A stretch of 64,000 nucleotides of DNA. Origin: Streptomyces sp. Edi2. GTDB lineage: Bacteria > Actinomycetota > Actinomycetes > Streptomycetales > Streptomycetaceae. The position numbers and the translations under genes are program-made. The DNA lies in contig NZ_JBEJGX010000003.1 in the NCBI RefSeq assembly GCF_040253635.1, positions 992,001 through 1,056,000 on the forward strand, in the 5' to 3' direction. Positions 43,972-53,460 of the stretch are shown here, one piece after another (position 1 is the stretch's first letter; every line of letters starts with the position of its first letter). The notes beneath the pieces are model-generated. The model was given only the letters and a program-made list of their open reading frames with translations. It searched no databases and was not told the origin of the DNA.

Positions 43972-45837
43972 TTGGACCTGATCGCGGTGGCGGAAACGGG
44001 CACGTGCACTACGGCGGACACCACAGCCGCCCCGGTGAACCGAGTGCAGATGCTGAACGATGTGCTCTTCGACGGGCGTTTCGACGATCTGCACAAGCCA
44101 TGGACGATACTTTTCCGCCGGGAAATTTTCCGCTACCGCGACGGGTTGTCATCTTCAGAACGTACCGACCTCGCTTATGAGCGTTTACGGGTCGTGAACG
44201 AAGAAATCGACGACGTCGAGGACTTGGTCAGCGCAACTGACCAACTGGTTTCACTGCACGAATGGCTGGGAGTGGTCGACGGCACGCTGACCACTCTGGC
44301 GACCATCCACTACAACCTGTTCCTGGGCAGCCTCCTCCGCCTCGACCCGCGACGCACGGTGGACCTCACACCGTTCACCCGGCTGCGGCGGTACGGCACC
44401 GTGCTGATCACCGAACTCGGCTACGGAAACAACGCGGCCGAGTTGGAGACCACGGCGACCTACCAGCCGGAAACCGACACCTTTGTGCTGCACACCCCTT
44501 CGCGCGGCGCCCAGAAGTTCATGCCCAACACCGGCCCCGCCGGCGGACCCAAGAGCGGCCTGGTCGCCGCCCGGCTGACCGTCCGCGACCAGGATTGCGG
44601 CGTGTTCCTGTTCCTCGTTCCGCTGCGCGACGAACACGGGCCGCTGCCCGGCATCCGGGTGCGCCCGCTCCCCCAGACACCCGGGTCCGCGGTGGATCAC
44701 GCCATCACCTCGTTCGACCGGGTCGTGCTCCCGCGTACGGCGCTGCTGGCCGGCGACCACGGGGACCTGACCACGGAGGGGGCCTTCCACAGCGCGCTCG
44801 GCAGCCGGCGGCGCCGGTTCCTGCGGTCCATCCAGCGCGTCACCACGGGCAAACTCTGCCTGAGCGCGGGTGCCCTGGCCGGAGCCCGGGCGGGTCTCAC
44901 CATCGCCGTACGGTATGCCCACCGCCGGCACACCTTCGCCCCGGCGAGCAGGTCCGGCGTCCCGGTCTTTGCCTACCGCTGCCACCAGACGAGGCTGCTC
45001 GGGGCCGTGGCCCGCGCCTACGCGGCGACGTTCCTGCTGCGCGAGACCACCCGCAGCTGCGCGGACGCGGACGCCGCCGAACGGGCCGACGCGGAGGTTC
45101 TGGTCGCCGCGGCGAAAGGCTGGATCACGTGGCAGGCCAGGGACATCGTGATCGAGTGCCGGGAACGCTGCGGGGCTCAGGGGCTGCTGTCGACCAACCG
45201 GATCGTCGATCTGCTGACGCCGATCGAGAGCACCATCACCGCCGAAGGCGACAACCTGGTCATCTGGACGAAGGCCGGCGCCGACATGCTGATCGGGCGC
45301 GGCTACCGCCCTCCCCCGGCCCCCGCGGTACGCACCGGCGCGCTGACCGACTGCGCCGTCCTGTTCGACTTGCTCGTGCGGCACGAGCTGTACTGCTTCC
45401 GGTACGCCCGCGGCCGGCTCAGCCGCCCCGGCGCCGACCCGATGGACCGCTGGAACCACGCGGTGAACCCGGCCCTGGACCTCGTGGGCGCGTATGCCAC
45501 CCGGCGCGCCGCCCAGGCATTCCTGGCCGCCGCGGGCCGCGTCGGCGACACCGCCACGCGCAGCCTGCTCGCGCAGGTCTTCCCACTGTTCGCGCTGCAA
45601 CATCTCGCGCCCCACGCAGGGTTGCTGCTGGCGGACGGCCACCTCACCGCCGAGGCGGCCCGGGATCTGGCCCCCGCCGTCGACCGCGTCAGCGCCGCAC
45701 TGGCCCCCCACGCGCTCACCCTCGTGGAGGCCTTCGCCGTTCCGGACGCCATTCTCCAGGCCCCCATCGCCACCGACGGCTACGACGCCGCCTACGACGA
45801 CCCGGCGGGACCCTGGCAGCAGGCACCGTCCCTCTGA
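43972..45837 (+). CDS. Acyl-CoA oxidase/dehydrogenase-like flavoenzyme
   Basis: 621 residues from TTG 43972, with GAGGT at 43957-43961 as ribosome-binding site. ACOX-type motif ITELGYGNNAAELETTATYQ (about 143-162), the flavin loop FMPNTGPAGGPKSGLVAARL, and C-terminal domain helices AVARAYAATFLLRETT and RERCGAQGLLSTNRI correspond to acyl-CoA oxidases; the usual catalytic Glu region is AEGDNLVIWTKAGADML (EGDN). Oxidises an acyl thioester at C2-C3. Leu72 is TTA (44185-44187). Coupled to the EF-hand gene. Confidence 0.88.
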   Translation: MDLIAVAETGTCTTADTTAAPVNRVQMLNDVLFDGRFDDLHKPWTILFRREIFRYRDGLSSSERTDLAYERLRVVNEEIDDVEDLVSATDQLVSLHEWLGVVDGTLTTLATIHYNLFLGSLLRLDPRRTVDLTPFTRLRRYGTVLITELGYGNNAAELETTATYQPETDTFVLHTPSRGAQKFMPNTGPAGGPKSGLVAARLTVRDQDCGVFLFLVPLRDEHGPLPGIRVRPLPQTPGSAVDHAITSFDRVVLPRTALLAGDHGDLTTEGAFHSALGSRRRRFLRSIQRVTTGKLCLSAGALAGARAGLTIAVRYAHRRHTFAPASRSGVPVFAYRCHQTRLLGAVARAYAATFLLRETTRSCADADAAERADAEVLVAAAKGWITWQARDIVIECRERCGAQGLLSTNRIVDLLTPIESTITAEGDNLVIWTKAGADMLIGRGYRPPPAPAVRTGALTDCAVLFDLLVRHELYCFRYARGRLSRPGADPMDRWNHAVNPALDLVGAYATRRAAQAFLAAAGRVGDTATRSLLAQVFPLFALQHLAPHAGLLLADGHLTAEAARDLAPAVDRVSAALAPHALTLVEAFAVPDAILQAPIATDGYDAAYDDPAGPWQQAPSL

Positions 45838-45973
45838 ACCTGAACCTGAACCTGAATCTGGGGTGGCCCGGTCTCGCCCTTCCCGTCCTTCCTGTCCTTC
45901 CCGCCCCTCGTTCCGGGGAGCGCTATCGGCCGTGAGCGGAGCGTCCACCGGGGCCCGGCCCGCAGGCGGCGCG

Positions 45974-46663
45974 TCAGCCGAGGTCCAGCAACTGCTCGTA
46001 GAAGCCGCCGATTTCCCGTTCCCTGTCGATGAGGTGGATCTCCAGGATCCAGTGGCAGTGCCGGCCTGACTTGTCGGTCCGCCGCATCGGGGTGTCGTTG
46101 GCCGGGGTGATGTAGGACTCGGTGTCGGCGCCGTCGATCTTCTCGTGCGGGAATTCTCCGACCAGGTGGCCCGCGTGCCACCCTCCCAGGGCCCAGCCGG
46201 CTTCGACAGCAAGGTCCTCGACCCGCTCGTACAGCTGCTTGCCGGTGATGTCCGGGGCGGCCTCGAAGGCTTGGCGCCCGGCCGCGAAGATCTTGGGCAG
46301 GTCGTCGCGCAGGCGGTGTTTGACGGGGTCGTCGCCCAGGACGTAAGTGCGGCCGAAGTCGGCTTCGTACTCCTCGAAGATCGGGCCGAAGTCGGCGAAG
46401 GCGATGTCGTCGGCACCGATGGTGCGGTCCGGCGGGTTCTCCCGGTACGGGTGGAGGGTGTGGGGTCCGGAGCGGATGATCCGTTTGTGCCAGTGGCGGG
46501 TGGTGCCGAACATCTCGTTTGCCAGGTCACGGACACGGTCACTGACCGCGCGCTCGCTCTCGCCGGGGGCCACCAGGCCGCGGGCCGCGATCTCGTGGAA
46601 CAGCGCCTCGGCCTTGGCCTGGGCCTCCAGCAGCCGCTCGGCGCGTACGGATTCATTCGCCAT
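45974..46663 (-). CDS. M24-family metallopeptidase-like protein
   Basis: 229 residues with the pita-bread fold order of M24 peptidases: AFADFGPIFEEYEADFGRTY (two Asp-type metal positions), GGWHAGHLVGEFPHEKI (His metal ligand) and CHWILEIHLID (Glu ligand). It lacks the N-terminal creatinase domain, so is a compact Xaa-Pro or methionine aminopeptidase relative. Cytoplasmic. Convergent with the acyl-CoA oxidase gene; a 6-bp GAACCT repeat lies in that gap. Confidence 0.85.
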   Translation of the reverse strand: MANESVRAERLLEAQAKAEALFHEIAARGLVAPGESERAVSDRVRDLANEMFGTTRHWHKRIIRSGPHTLHPYRENPPDRTIGADDIAFADFGPIFEEYEADFGRTYVLGDDPVKHRLRDDLPKIFAAGRQAFEAAPDITGKQLYERVEDLAVEAGWALGGWHAGHLVGEFPHEKIDGADTESYITPANDTPMRRTDKSGRHCHWILEIHLIDREREIGGFYEQLLDLG

Positions 46664-48104
46664 GCGACAAAACCCTAAGGGCTGTGCCGTCCTCCCTGCT
46701 GGACCGGCACACAGCGGCAGGCTGCCCTCCGGGCACGCGAAGGCTTCGATGGCTCGCCGACGGGGACGGAAGGCCAGGGACGACCACCGCCTGGGGGTCA
46801 GGCCGGCTCCCCCGCCAGTGAGTAGGCCCGGTGAGTGGGCCCGCCTCCCCCCAACTCCCGCAGCACGTCGGGCAGATCAGTTAGCCGCTCTCAACTGCCG
46901 CATAAGGGGGAAACCTGCCCTTTCCCTTCCTGATGGCAAGGGTCTTTGCCTGCGCGACGACCAGCGCCGGACTGCGTCGCCCCCTGCGGCGCCCCCACCG
47001 CGAGACCGCCGCAAGTGGATCTTGTGCTTTAGAACCAAAGGCGAACGCCCCTTTTGGATCTCTGCATAACAGGCTCCTGCAGGGGACTGTCTTTGCATGA
47101 GCGATTACACGAATTACATCCGAACTCCCTTGTGGTCTATGCCACTTTCGATGAGTGACTTGAGCCACATCGCCATCCCAGTCAGTTCGTGAACAGGGAA
47201 TATCACCGCTTGTAACCAACCCTTCACGGCGATCGACTTGGCGTGCCGCTCGAAATACCCCGGCCGCCAGGGCAAGATGGAGGCATTGACCGCTCGGTCG
47301 GTGACGTAGATCACTAAATACCTGAAGTGCTTGCGCTTCGGATTGAGCGAAAACCAAGAAGGGCCCTGCCTCCTAGGCGCCAACCCGGCGGAGACAGGAC
47401 CCGGCTGCAGCGGCCTCGGCTCACCAGCCGAGGCCACACTGCTCAGTGGAGATGCTGAAAGGCCTCCCGCAGGAACTTCAATGCCGCAAAGAGCGGACCG
47501 AACCAGCGGACCTTCCGAAAATGGCCTTCCCACGTGCAGCGCCTGCAGCAGCAACCATCCGGGCAAGCGCCCATCGGCCACCACCTCCAATCCAGGGCCG
47601 GACTGTCGCAGCCCCGCGGGAGCCGCGAGCTGAAGCCCCATTGGCTGGAGGTAAGGCATCACATTAGCCGGGCCCACCGTCATACACCGTCCCCCATGCC
47701 CTCGCCCCGCCTTCCACGACGCCCCGAATCGGGCACCGAGGGCCGCCAGTTCATCCGGCCGCGCCATACTGGCCGCCCGCTTTGCGCCTCGGACCTGCAG
47801 GCTCGCTTTTACCGGCGGGTAGTACCGGGTGCCAGTTCCCCACGCTCAAGTTGTCTAAATCACACGGAAACCGCGCTCCCGTGATAGGGAAGCGCGGCCA
47901 CTGGGGTGCGACATCCGGCCACTCCCACACTGCTCCGTACCGGCGGGAGTCCTCATTCCGTATCAACGGGCGGGCCTTCGCTCCGTATTGCCTGGCGGAC
48001 CCTCGCTCCGTACCGCCGGGCGGGCGGTCAAGTCGGGGAAGGTCACAGCCACATGGGCAACTGCCGTGTCGGGCGGACTGTCTTGGTGGGGCGAGCGTGA
48101 GCCG
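46664..48104. other. 1.4-kb stretch without confident genes
   Basis: Lower GC than its surroundings, especially 47030-47340. A minus-strand frame (47114-47767) ends in a protein-like stretch (YLVIYVTDRAVNASILPWRP, GWLQAVIFPVHELTGMAMWL), but its N-terminal half has coding-shadow composition and no family was recognised. Degenerate repeats with CCTCGCTCCGTA occur at 47960-48030. Probably eroded foreign DNA. Confidence 0.4.
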
Positions 48105-49319
48105 TCATGGGCCTCGGCGGGCGTTGAGCCGGGCGGCCTGGCGCGTCAAGTGGTCGCGCTCGGCGAGGTTGGGTGCCTGGGCGGCCGCCTCGGCGTACAG
48201 CCGTGCCGCCGTCGCCAGGTCGCCGTCGCGCTCGTGGAGGTACGCCGCCACCGCGGCGTAACGGGGCACGGGGTGTCCCCTGCTGGAAGTGCCGGGGGAG
48301 GAGTCGTCCAGCTCCGCGAGTGCCGCCAGGCCGGCGCGCGGTCCGTCGGCCTCGCCGACGGCCACCGCGCGGTTGAGTCGGACGACCGGGCTGTCGGTCA
48401 GGCGCGCGAGCTCGTCGTACCACTCGACGATCTGCACCCAGTCGGTCTCCTCTGCGGTGGGGGCGTCGGCGTGGAGTGCCGCGATGGCGGCCTGGGCCTG
48501 GAACTCACCCAGCCGGTCGCGGGCGAGGGCCGCCTGCAGGATCCCGATGCCCTCGGCGATCAACCCGGTGTCCCACCGGCCGCGGTCCTGTTCGGCGAGC
48601 GGCACCAGGCTGCCGTCGGGCGCGGTCCGGGCGGCGCGCCGGGCGTGGTGGAGCAGCATGAGGGCGAGCAGCCCCGCCACCTCGGGGTGGTCGACCTGGG
48701 CCGCGAGTTGCCGGGTGAGCCGGATGGCCTCGGCGGCGAGGTCGATGTCGCCGGAGTAGCCCTCGTTGAAGACCAAGTAGAGGACGCGGAGCACGGTGGC
48801 GACGTCGCCGGGCCGGTCGAACCTTCCCCGAGCCCCCGGCTTCGCTCGCGCAGGGGATACCCCCGTGCCGGAGACGGTGCGCTTGGCCCGGCTGATGCGC
48901 TGCGCCATGGTCGCCTCGGGCACCAGATAGGCCTGGGCGATCTGGCGGGTGGTCAGCCCGCCGACGGCGCGCAGGGTCAGGGCAACCGCGGAGGACGGCG
49001 ACAGTGACGGGTGGGCACACAGGAAGTAGAGCTGGAGCGTGTCGTCCACCGCGGGCACGGGGCCGGGCGCCGGCTCCTCGTCGAAGCGGTCTTCGCGCCG
49101 GCGGCGGGCGGCCTCGGCGCGGGTCGCGTCGAGGAACCGGCGCCAGGCCACGGTGACCAGCCAGCCCTTCGGGTCCCGGGGCGGATCGGCCGGCCAGACG
49201 CGGATCGCCTCGACCAGCGCGTCCTGCACGGCGTCCTCGGCCGCCGCGAAGTCGGCTCCGCGGCGGACGAGGATCCCGAGCACGCTCGGTGTGAGGCTCC
49301 GGAGCAGGACCTCGTTCAC
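48105..49319 (-). CDS. ECF sigma factor, ECF42 (YCII-linked) type
   Basis: 404 residues from GTG 49319. Sigma region 2 (about 1-80: LGILVRRGADFAAAEDAVQDALVEAIRVWP, GWLVTVAWRRFLDATR), region 4 (about 105-160: LRAVGGLTTRQIAQAYLVPEATMAQRISRAKR) and a long C-terminal helical extension (165-404, YLVFNEGYSGDIDLAAEAIR ... LNRAVAVGEADGP) characteristic of ECF42. Such sigma factors pair with YCII/DGPF proteins, as here, and lack anti-sigma factors. The YCII gene lies 7 bp upstream in the same operon. Confidence 0.92.
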   Translation of the reverse strand: MNEVLLRSLTPSVLGILVRRGADFAAAEDAVQDALVEAIRVWPADPPRDPKGWLVTVAWRRFLDATRAEAARRRREDRFDEEPAPGPVPAVDDTLQLYFLCAHPSLSPSSAVALTLRAVGGLTTRQIAQAYLVPEATMAQRISRAKRTVSGTGVSPARAKPGARGRFDRPGDVATVLRVLYLVFNEGYSGDIDLAAEAIRLTRQLAAQVDHPEVAGLLALMLLHHARRAARTAPDGSLVPLAEQDRGRWDTGLIAEGIGILQAALARDRLGEFQAQAAIAALHADAPTAEETDWVQIVEWYDELARLTDSPVVRLNRAVAVGEADGPRAGLAALAELDDSSPGTSSRGHPVPRYAAVAAYLHERDGDLATAARLYAEAAAQAPNLAERDHLTRQAARLNARRGP

Positions 49320-49326
49320 CTCAGGG

Positions 49327-49734
49327 TCACTCCGTGATGGTGGGGGGCGCGGTCAGGAACGGACGCACTTCGAGCCACTCGTGGATCGGCTTCCCGCCCG
49401 CCCCGGGGGCGGCCGACAGCTCCCCGGCCAGCTCGACGGCGCGCTCATAGCTGTCGACGTCGATCACCATCCAGCCGGCGATGAGGTCCTTGGTCTCGGC
49501 GAACGGACCGTCGGTGACCGGCGGGCGCCCCTCGCCGTCGTACCGGACCCACGTCCCCTCGGGGGCGAGCGCCTGACCGCCGACGAACTCGCCGGTCCCC
49601 TCGAGCCGGTCCGCGAAGTCCTGCATGTACTGCATGTGGGCCGAGATCTCCTCCGGCGTCCACCGGTCCATGGGTACATCGTTCACCGCAGCCGGAGCGC
49701 CGCGGTAGTGCTTGAGCAGCAGGTACTTGGCCAT
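49327..49734 (-). CDS. YCII (DGPF)-domain partner of the ECF42 sigma factor
   Basis: 135 residues from ATG 49734 (GAGGAG upstream). The defining DGPFAETKDLIAGWMVIDVDS motif is near residues 76-96, preceded by MAKYLLLKHYRG. YCII proteins have a ferredoxin-like fold with a His/Asp site. In ECF42 systems the DGPF gene is also a target of the sigma factor, so autoregulation from a promoter in 49735-49800 is expected. Confidence 0.92.
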   Translation of the reverse strand: MAKYLLLKHYRGAPAAVNDVPMDRWTPEEISAHMQYMQDFADRLEGTGEFVGGQALAPEGTWVRYDGEGRPPVTDGPFAETKDLIAGWMVIDVDSYERAVELAGELSAAPGAGGKPIHEWLEVRPFLTAPPTITE

Positions 49735-50479
49735 CGTGATTCTCCTCGGTGCTGGTGCGGCCCATTGTGGTCGCATTCACTGCAGGGACGGAGCCGGTCA
49801 CGGGTTCTCGACATCGCGGGCCACATTTTTTTCGCTCTCGTAGAGGAGCCCGGGTGAGCCGTCCAGGGGGTGTCTCCCCGATCTCGGTGGAAGTGCAGGT
49901 GGAAGCACGGGGGCGGGACCTCGCCGACGGCATCGTGCAGGCAAGATCAGGTTGCGGGGGGGCAGGGAGGACTCCGGGTACGGTCCGCGAGCGGACGCTC
50001 ACCGTCCCGGATTGCGGTTGCCGCGGCATGGGCGGTCCCCTCGTGCGGGTCGCATAGGTCGTACGCGTCGCACGGGTCGGCCGCGGTGAGCGTCACCAGG
50101 GCGAGGGGCGCGGTCACGCTCACCCACCGGCCGCTGCGCACACCTGCCGCCCCGGCCGGCGCCTGCTGATCGGGGCCGCCGGTCCGGACCGGTCCGGGCA
50201 GGGTCGCCTCTGGCGGCTGTTCGCTCTTCATCCGAGCGCTCCGCACCTGTCCGTGTCAGGGGATTCCTGCATTTTCTTCGATCCCTCTCCCCAAGAACCG
50301 CCGGACGGCGGCCCCCTGGCCTGCGGCGCGTCTGCGCCATCGGGCAGTGGCTCTGCCGACCGGCTCATCCGATCACACGGTTACGATGATCTCCGCTGCG
50401 GCACCATGTCAGGGGCATGCCGCCCCTTTGGCGTGCCACGTCAAGGCGGGCACCACAGAACAGAACACACGGGGGATCG
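49735..50479. other. Intergenic region before the secretion-effector locus
   Basis: About 745 bp. No coding region supported. It should contain the ECF42 target promoter upstream of the YCII gene and the promoter of the WXG100-like gene at 50480. Confidence 0.4.
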
Positions 50480-50851
50480 ATGGCCGGCAATTCCGGATAT
50501 CACGTGCAACAGGGCGGCATGGACGCCGAGGCGAAGAAGCTCGACTCGGCGGGAGACGACACCGGCGACATCAAGGCCGCCATAGCCGACGCGGTCTGCT
50601 TCGACGACGACATGCTCGGCGGCTCCGATTCCGGCCCCGCCTACCGGTCGTTCTCCACCGCCTGGCAGCAGGAAGCGAAGACCCTCGAAAGCGCGCTCCA
50701 CGAGCTCGCCGACAAGGTCCGGGCGTCCAAGGGCAACTATGACCAGGCCGACCATGAGGTCATCTCCCAGGTCGGCGGTGCGGCGGGCGCGGGGAACCCG
50801 TCATGGACGACCAGGCCGGCCCCCGTGACCGACCGGTCCCCCTTCGGCTGA
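50480..50851 (+). CDS. WXG100-like type VII secretion protein
   Basis: 123 residues from ATG 50480 behind GGGGGA. The helical pattern YRSFSTAWQQEAKTLESALH then ELADKVRASKGNYDQADHEV (about 55-95, Trp62) resembles EspC/WXG100-type proteins, with the Trp in place but no following Gly at +2. No signal peptide. 58 bp upstream of the protease-effector gene and same strand, so probably its co-secreted partner or chaperone. Confidence 0.7.
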   Translation: MAGNSGYHVQQGGMDAEAKKLDSAGDDTGDIKAAIADAVCFDDDMLGGSDSGPAYRSFSTAWQQEAKTLESALHELADKVRASKGNYDQADHEVISQVGGAAGAGNPSWTTRPAPVTDRSPFG

Positions 50852-50909
50852 GCCGGCCTGAGCCTTCCGCCCGACGACAACTTCGCACACAAAGGTCTGT
50901 TCACACCCC

Positions 50910-52508
50910 ATGGCCGAGCAGGGATCCACCACAGAGCGTCGCGCCAAGCTGGAGGAGTGCTACAAGCGACTCCTCGACTGCGACGACAAGAACGACATGA
51001 TCGCCGAGATCAACACCGCCCTCGCCGTCCCGGCCCCGGTGGGCTCCCCCGGCACGCTCGAACTGCTGGGCAAGCGCTATCGCACCCAGTCGAAGTCCGC
51101 GGATGAGGTGACCCACAAGGTCGACCAGGTGGCCACGTCCGGTCTGCCGGAGGTCTGGGTGGGGAAGGCCGGTGTGTCGGCGACCGAGGTCGTCCAGGCC
51201 GCCGCCCGTGCCGCCCAGCAGATGTCCGAGGCCCTGCAGAAGGGCGGAAACGCGCTGCTGTCCCTGAGCGACGCGGTCGGCGACGCCCAGAAGCTGGACG
51301 AGACCGGCCGGGGCCAGTTGCGGGAGGCGCTGTCCATTCTCGGTTCCGAGGACGGGTTCTTCGACAACATGGTGGACACCGACGAGGAGGAGGACGCGAT
51401 CTGGCGGGCCGGCACGGTCGCCACCGCCGGTGTCGAGAAGATGCGCTCCGCGGCACGGTCCGTCGACGACGCGGGCCGCGCGGCCGCCCGTGACCTCAAC
51501 AAGTTCGCCTCCGAGGCACGGGCCGGCAAGATGCAGACGACCGGCCTCTCCGCGGCCGATAAACTCGCCCTGGCCGACACCGCGGGCCCCGGCGGCCCGG
51601 CGGAGATGAACGAGCTGCTCAGCGCGAACGACCTCGAACGCTCCGGCCGGTACATGGAGAAGATGAACGCCCACGACCGTGCCGCGTTCGACAAGATGCT
51701 GGCCGACTCCAAGTCGCCGCAGGAACGCGCCTACCTGGTCAAGGCGTTGGCCGCAGGGTACGACCTCGACGAAGTATCGGATTTCCGCGGAAAGATCCAC
51801 GGCAAGGACCCGGCCTGGCTCCAGCGTCACCTCACCCCGGTGACCACCGCCGCGGACAGCATGAACGACGAGGGCCGCGCCAAGGACGGCAGGAACAACA
51901 ACACCGACGACCAGGCCTTCAACGGCGAACGGTGGTCGCAGGACGGAAACACCTGCGTGCCGTCCTCCACCGTGAGCGCACGGGCCATGGTCGACCCCGT
52001 CTACGCCCTCGGACTGACCGGCGGTCCCTCGGGCCAGGAGGACGACCCCGACGCCTTCCGCGACCGCCTGGGCGACGAACAGCAGCGGGTGCACGACGAG
52101 GGCGACGGGAACTACGACTACGACTTCCCGTTCTCCCGGCACCCCGACGGCATGGACAACGACGGCAAGACCACCGTTGTCGACAAGGAGATCAGCCCGC
52201 ACACGGGTGCGTCGTACGACTTCCAGGAGACCAAGAGCGCCGATGCCCGGCGCGATGTGCTGCCGGACATCGAGAAGTCCGTGGCCGACGGCAAGCCGGT
52301 GCCGATCGGCGTCGAGGGGTACAAGGACGGTGACCGCAGCGGCCACGCGATGATGATCATCGGCCAGGAGGGCGACAAGCTCCAGGTCTACAACCCCTGG
52401 GGCACCACCACCTGGGTCAGTGAGGACGACTTCGTCAACGGCCACATGGACAAGGCCTCCGACAACCGCATGCCCGACGCCTACGCCGTCCACCTGCCCG
52501 CCGACTGA
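50910..52508 (+). CDS. Type VII-type effector with C-terminal clan-CA cysteine protease domain
   Basis: 532 residues, no Sec signal. Residues 1-200 are helical with a literal WVG (83-85) motif as in WXG100/LXG-type effector heads. The middle (200-330) is helical and unassigned. The C-terminal domain has a papain/calpain layout: oxyanion Gln344 and Cys349 (WSQDGNTCVPSS), His479 (RSGHAMMIIG) and Asn495 (VYNPWGTTTW). Spacings C-H 130 and H-N 16 equal those of papain within a few residues, and NPWG is the calpain Asn motif. The downstream gene encodes a chagasin-like inhibitor. Likely a secreted protease toxin. Confidence 0.75.
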   Translation: MAEQGSTTERRAKLEECYKRLLDCDDKNDMIAEINTALAVPAPVGSPGTLELLGKRYRTQSKSADEVTHKVDQVATSGLPEVWVGKAGVSATEVVQAAARAAQQMSEALQKGGNALLSLSDAVGDAQKLDETGRGQLREALSILGSEDGFFDNMVDTDEEEDAIWRAGTVATAGVEKMRSAARSVDDAGRAAARDLNKFASEARAGKMQTTGLSAADKLALADTAGPGGPAEMNELLSANDLERSGRYMEKMNAHDRAAFDKMLADSKSPQERAYLVKALAAGYDLDEVSDFRGKIHGKDPAWLQRHLTPVTTAADSMNDEGRAKDGRNNNTDDQAFNGERWSQDGNTCVPSSTVSARAMVDPVYALGLTGGPSGQEDDPDAFRDRLGDEQQRVHDEGDGNYDYDFPFSRHPDGMDNDGKTTVVDKEISPHTGASYDFQETKSADARRDVLPDIEKSVADGKPVPIGVEGYKDGDRSGHAMMIIGQEGDKLQVYNPWGTTTWVSEDDFVNGHMDKASDNRMPDAYAVHLPAD

Positions 52509-52516
52509 AGCGACCC

Positions 52517-53014
52517 ATGATGCGCACACACCTGACGAACGCCGCCCTTCGCCGGGGACTCGTACCGGCACTCACCACGCTCACCGCCCTCGCCGCGCTC
52601 ACCGGATGCGGTCTCATCGGTCCCGCCACGTACGACACGGACGAGACCGCCATCGAGGCCGACTCCGGCGAGGAGTTCACGCTGTCCGTGCCCTCCAACG
52701 CCTCGCTCGGCGAACGCTGGTACGTGGCCGAGCCCAAGCCCGCCGCCGATGTGCTGCGCGCGACAGGCGAGGACCAGAAGAACTCGGGGAGCGACGCGGA
52801 CGGGGCCGGCGACGGCAGCCAGCTCTTCCGGTTCAAGGCCGTCGGCCGCGGAAGCGCCAAGATCCGGCTGATCCACTGCCCCGTGCACGCCTGCATCGAC
52901 AAGGGTGAGGACTCCGCCACGGCTTCTCCGCCCCCGTCCCCGTCCCCCGGCTCCACGGCCGCACCGGCACAGGTTCGTCCGACCTACCACACCTACACCG
53001 TCACCGTGAAGTGA
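52517..53014 (+). CDS. Chagasin-like (I42) protease-inhibitor lipoprotein
   Basis: 165 residues. A lipoprotein signal with lipobox LTGC (28-31) anchors it on the outside of the membrane. The mature part follows chagasin strand order: EEFTLSVPSNASLGERWYVA (loop L2 at 59-68, NPTTG replaced by NASLG), GAGDGSQLFRFKAVGRGSAK (L4 glycine loop at 96-100), IRLIHCP (L6, RPW replaced by HCP) and final strand YHTYTVTVK. Chagasins plug the active site of clan-CA cysteine proteases. Begins 8 bp after the protease gene, making it the likely immunity protein. A Pro/Ser-rich insert (about 135-155) is unusual. Confidence 0.7.
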   Translation: MMRTHLTNAALRRGLVPALTTLTALAALTGCGLIGPATYDTDETAIEADSGEEFTLSVPSNASLGERWYVAEPKPAADVLRATGEDQKNSGSDADGAGDGSQLFRFKAVGRGSAKIRLIHCPVHACIDKGEDSATASPPPSPSPGSTAAPAQVRPTYHTYTVTVK

Positions 53015-53445
53015 CCGATTCCGAGACAGGTATGCATCCCACCCCTCCCCCAGGCAAGACCGACGACGAACTCGCGACGCTCGATGTCGCGGCGCTGCTG
53101 CGCTACGGCATCGGATTCGGCGGCTCGCACCGCACCACGCTCTTCGGGGACGGCGCGGTGAGCGCCGCCGTCGTACTCGACCGGCAGGGCGTCCTTCCGC
53201 GGGCGGTCGCCTTCCTCGCCGCAGTCGTCCGCAGCGGCGGGACCGGCTACGCCGCGACGCTCCCCGAGCCGGTGCCGGGCGACGCCGCGTCCCAACTGGT
53301 GCGTGGCTGGCTGCAGTCGGCCGCGCCCCTGGTGCGTACCGTGGACGGCGACCAGGACGTCGCCCGGTGGCTGGAGTCCGTCGCCGCCCTGATGGCGCTC
53401 CGGCTCACGTACCGGGCCAGGACCGCGGGGCCCGGCACCGGCTGA
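53011..53445 (+). CDS. Unidentified protein coupled to the inhibitor gene
   Basis: 144 residues from GTG 53011, overlapping the lipoprotein stop as GTGA. Sequence LATLDVAALLRYGIGFGGSH ... WLQSAAPLVRTVDGDQDVAR then WLESVAALMALRLTYRA is mostly helical with no signal peptide or motif I recognise. Its coupling to the effector/inhibitor pair suggests a role in the same system, perhaps an adaptor or chaperone. ATG 53029 is an alternative start. Confidence 0.65.
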   Translation: MTDSETGMHPTPPPGKTDDELATLDVAALLRYGIGFGGSHRTTLFGDGAVSAAVVLDRQGVLPRAVAFLAAVVRSGGTGYAATLPEPVPGDAASQLVRGWLQSAAPLVRTVDGDQDVARWLESVAALMALRLTYRARTAGPGTG

Positions 53446-53460
53446 GCGGGCGACGGCCGC

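Noticed and set aside
47114..47767. A 217-codon minus-strand frame as a gene
   Set aside because: Only its last 80 residues look protein-like; no family, no ribosome-binding site and inconsistent composition.
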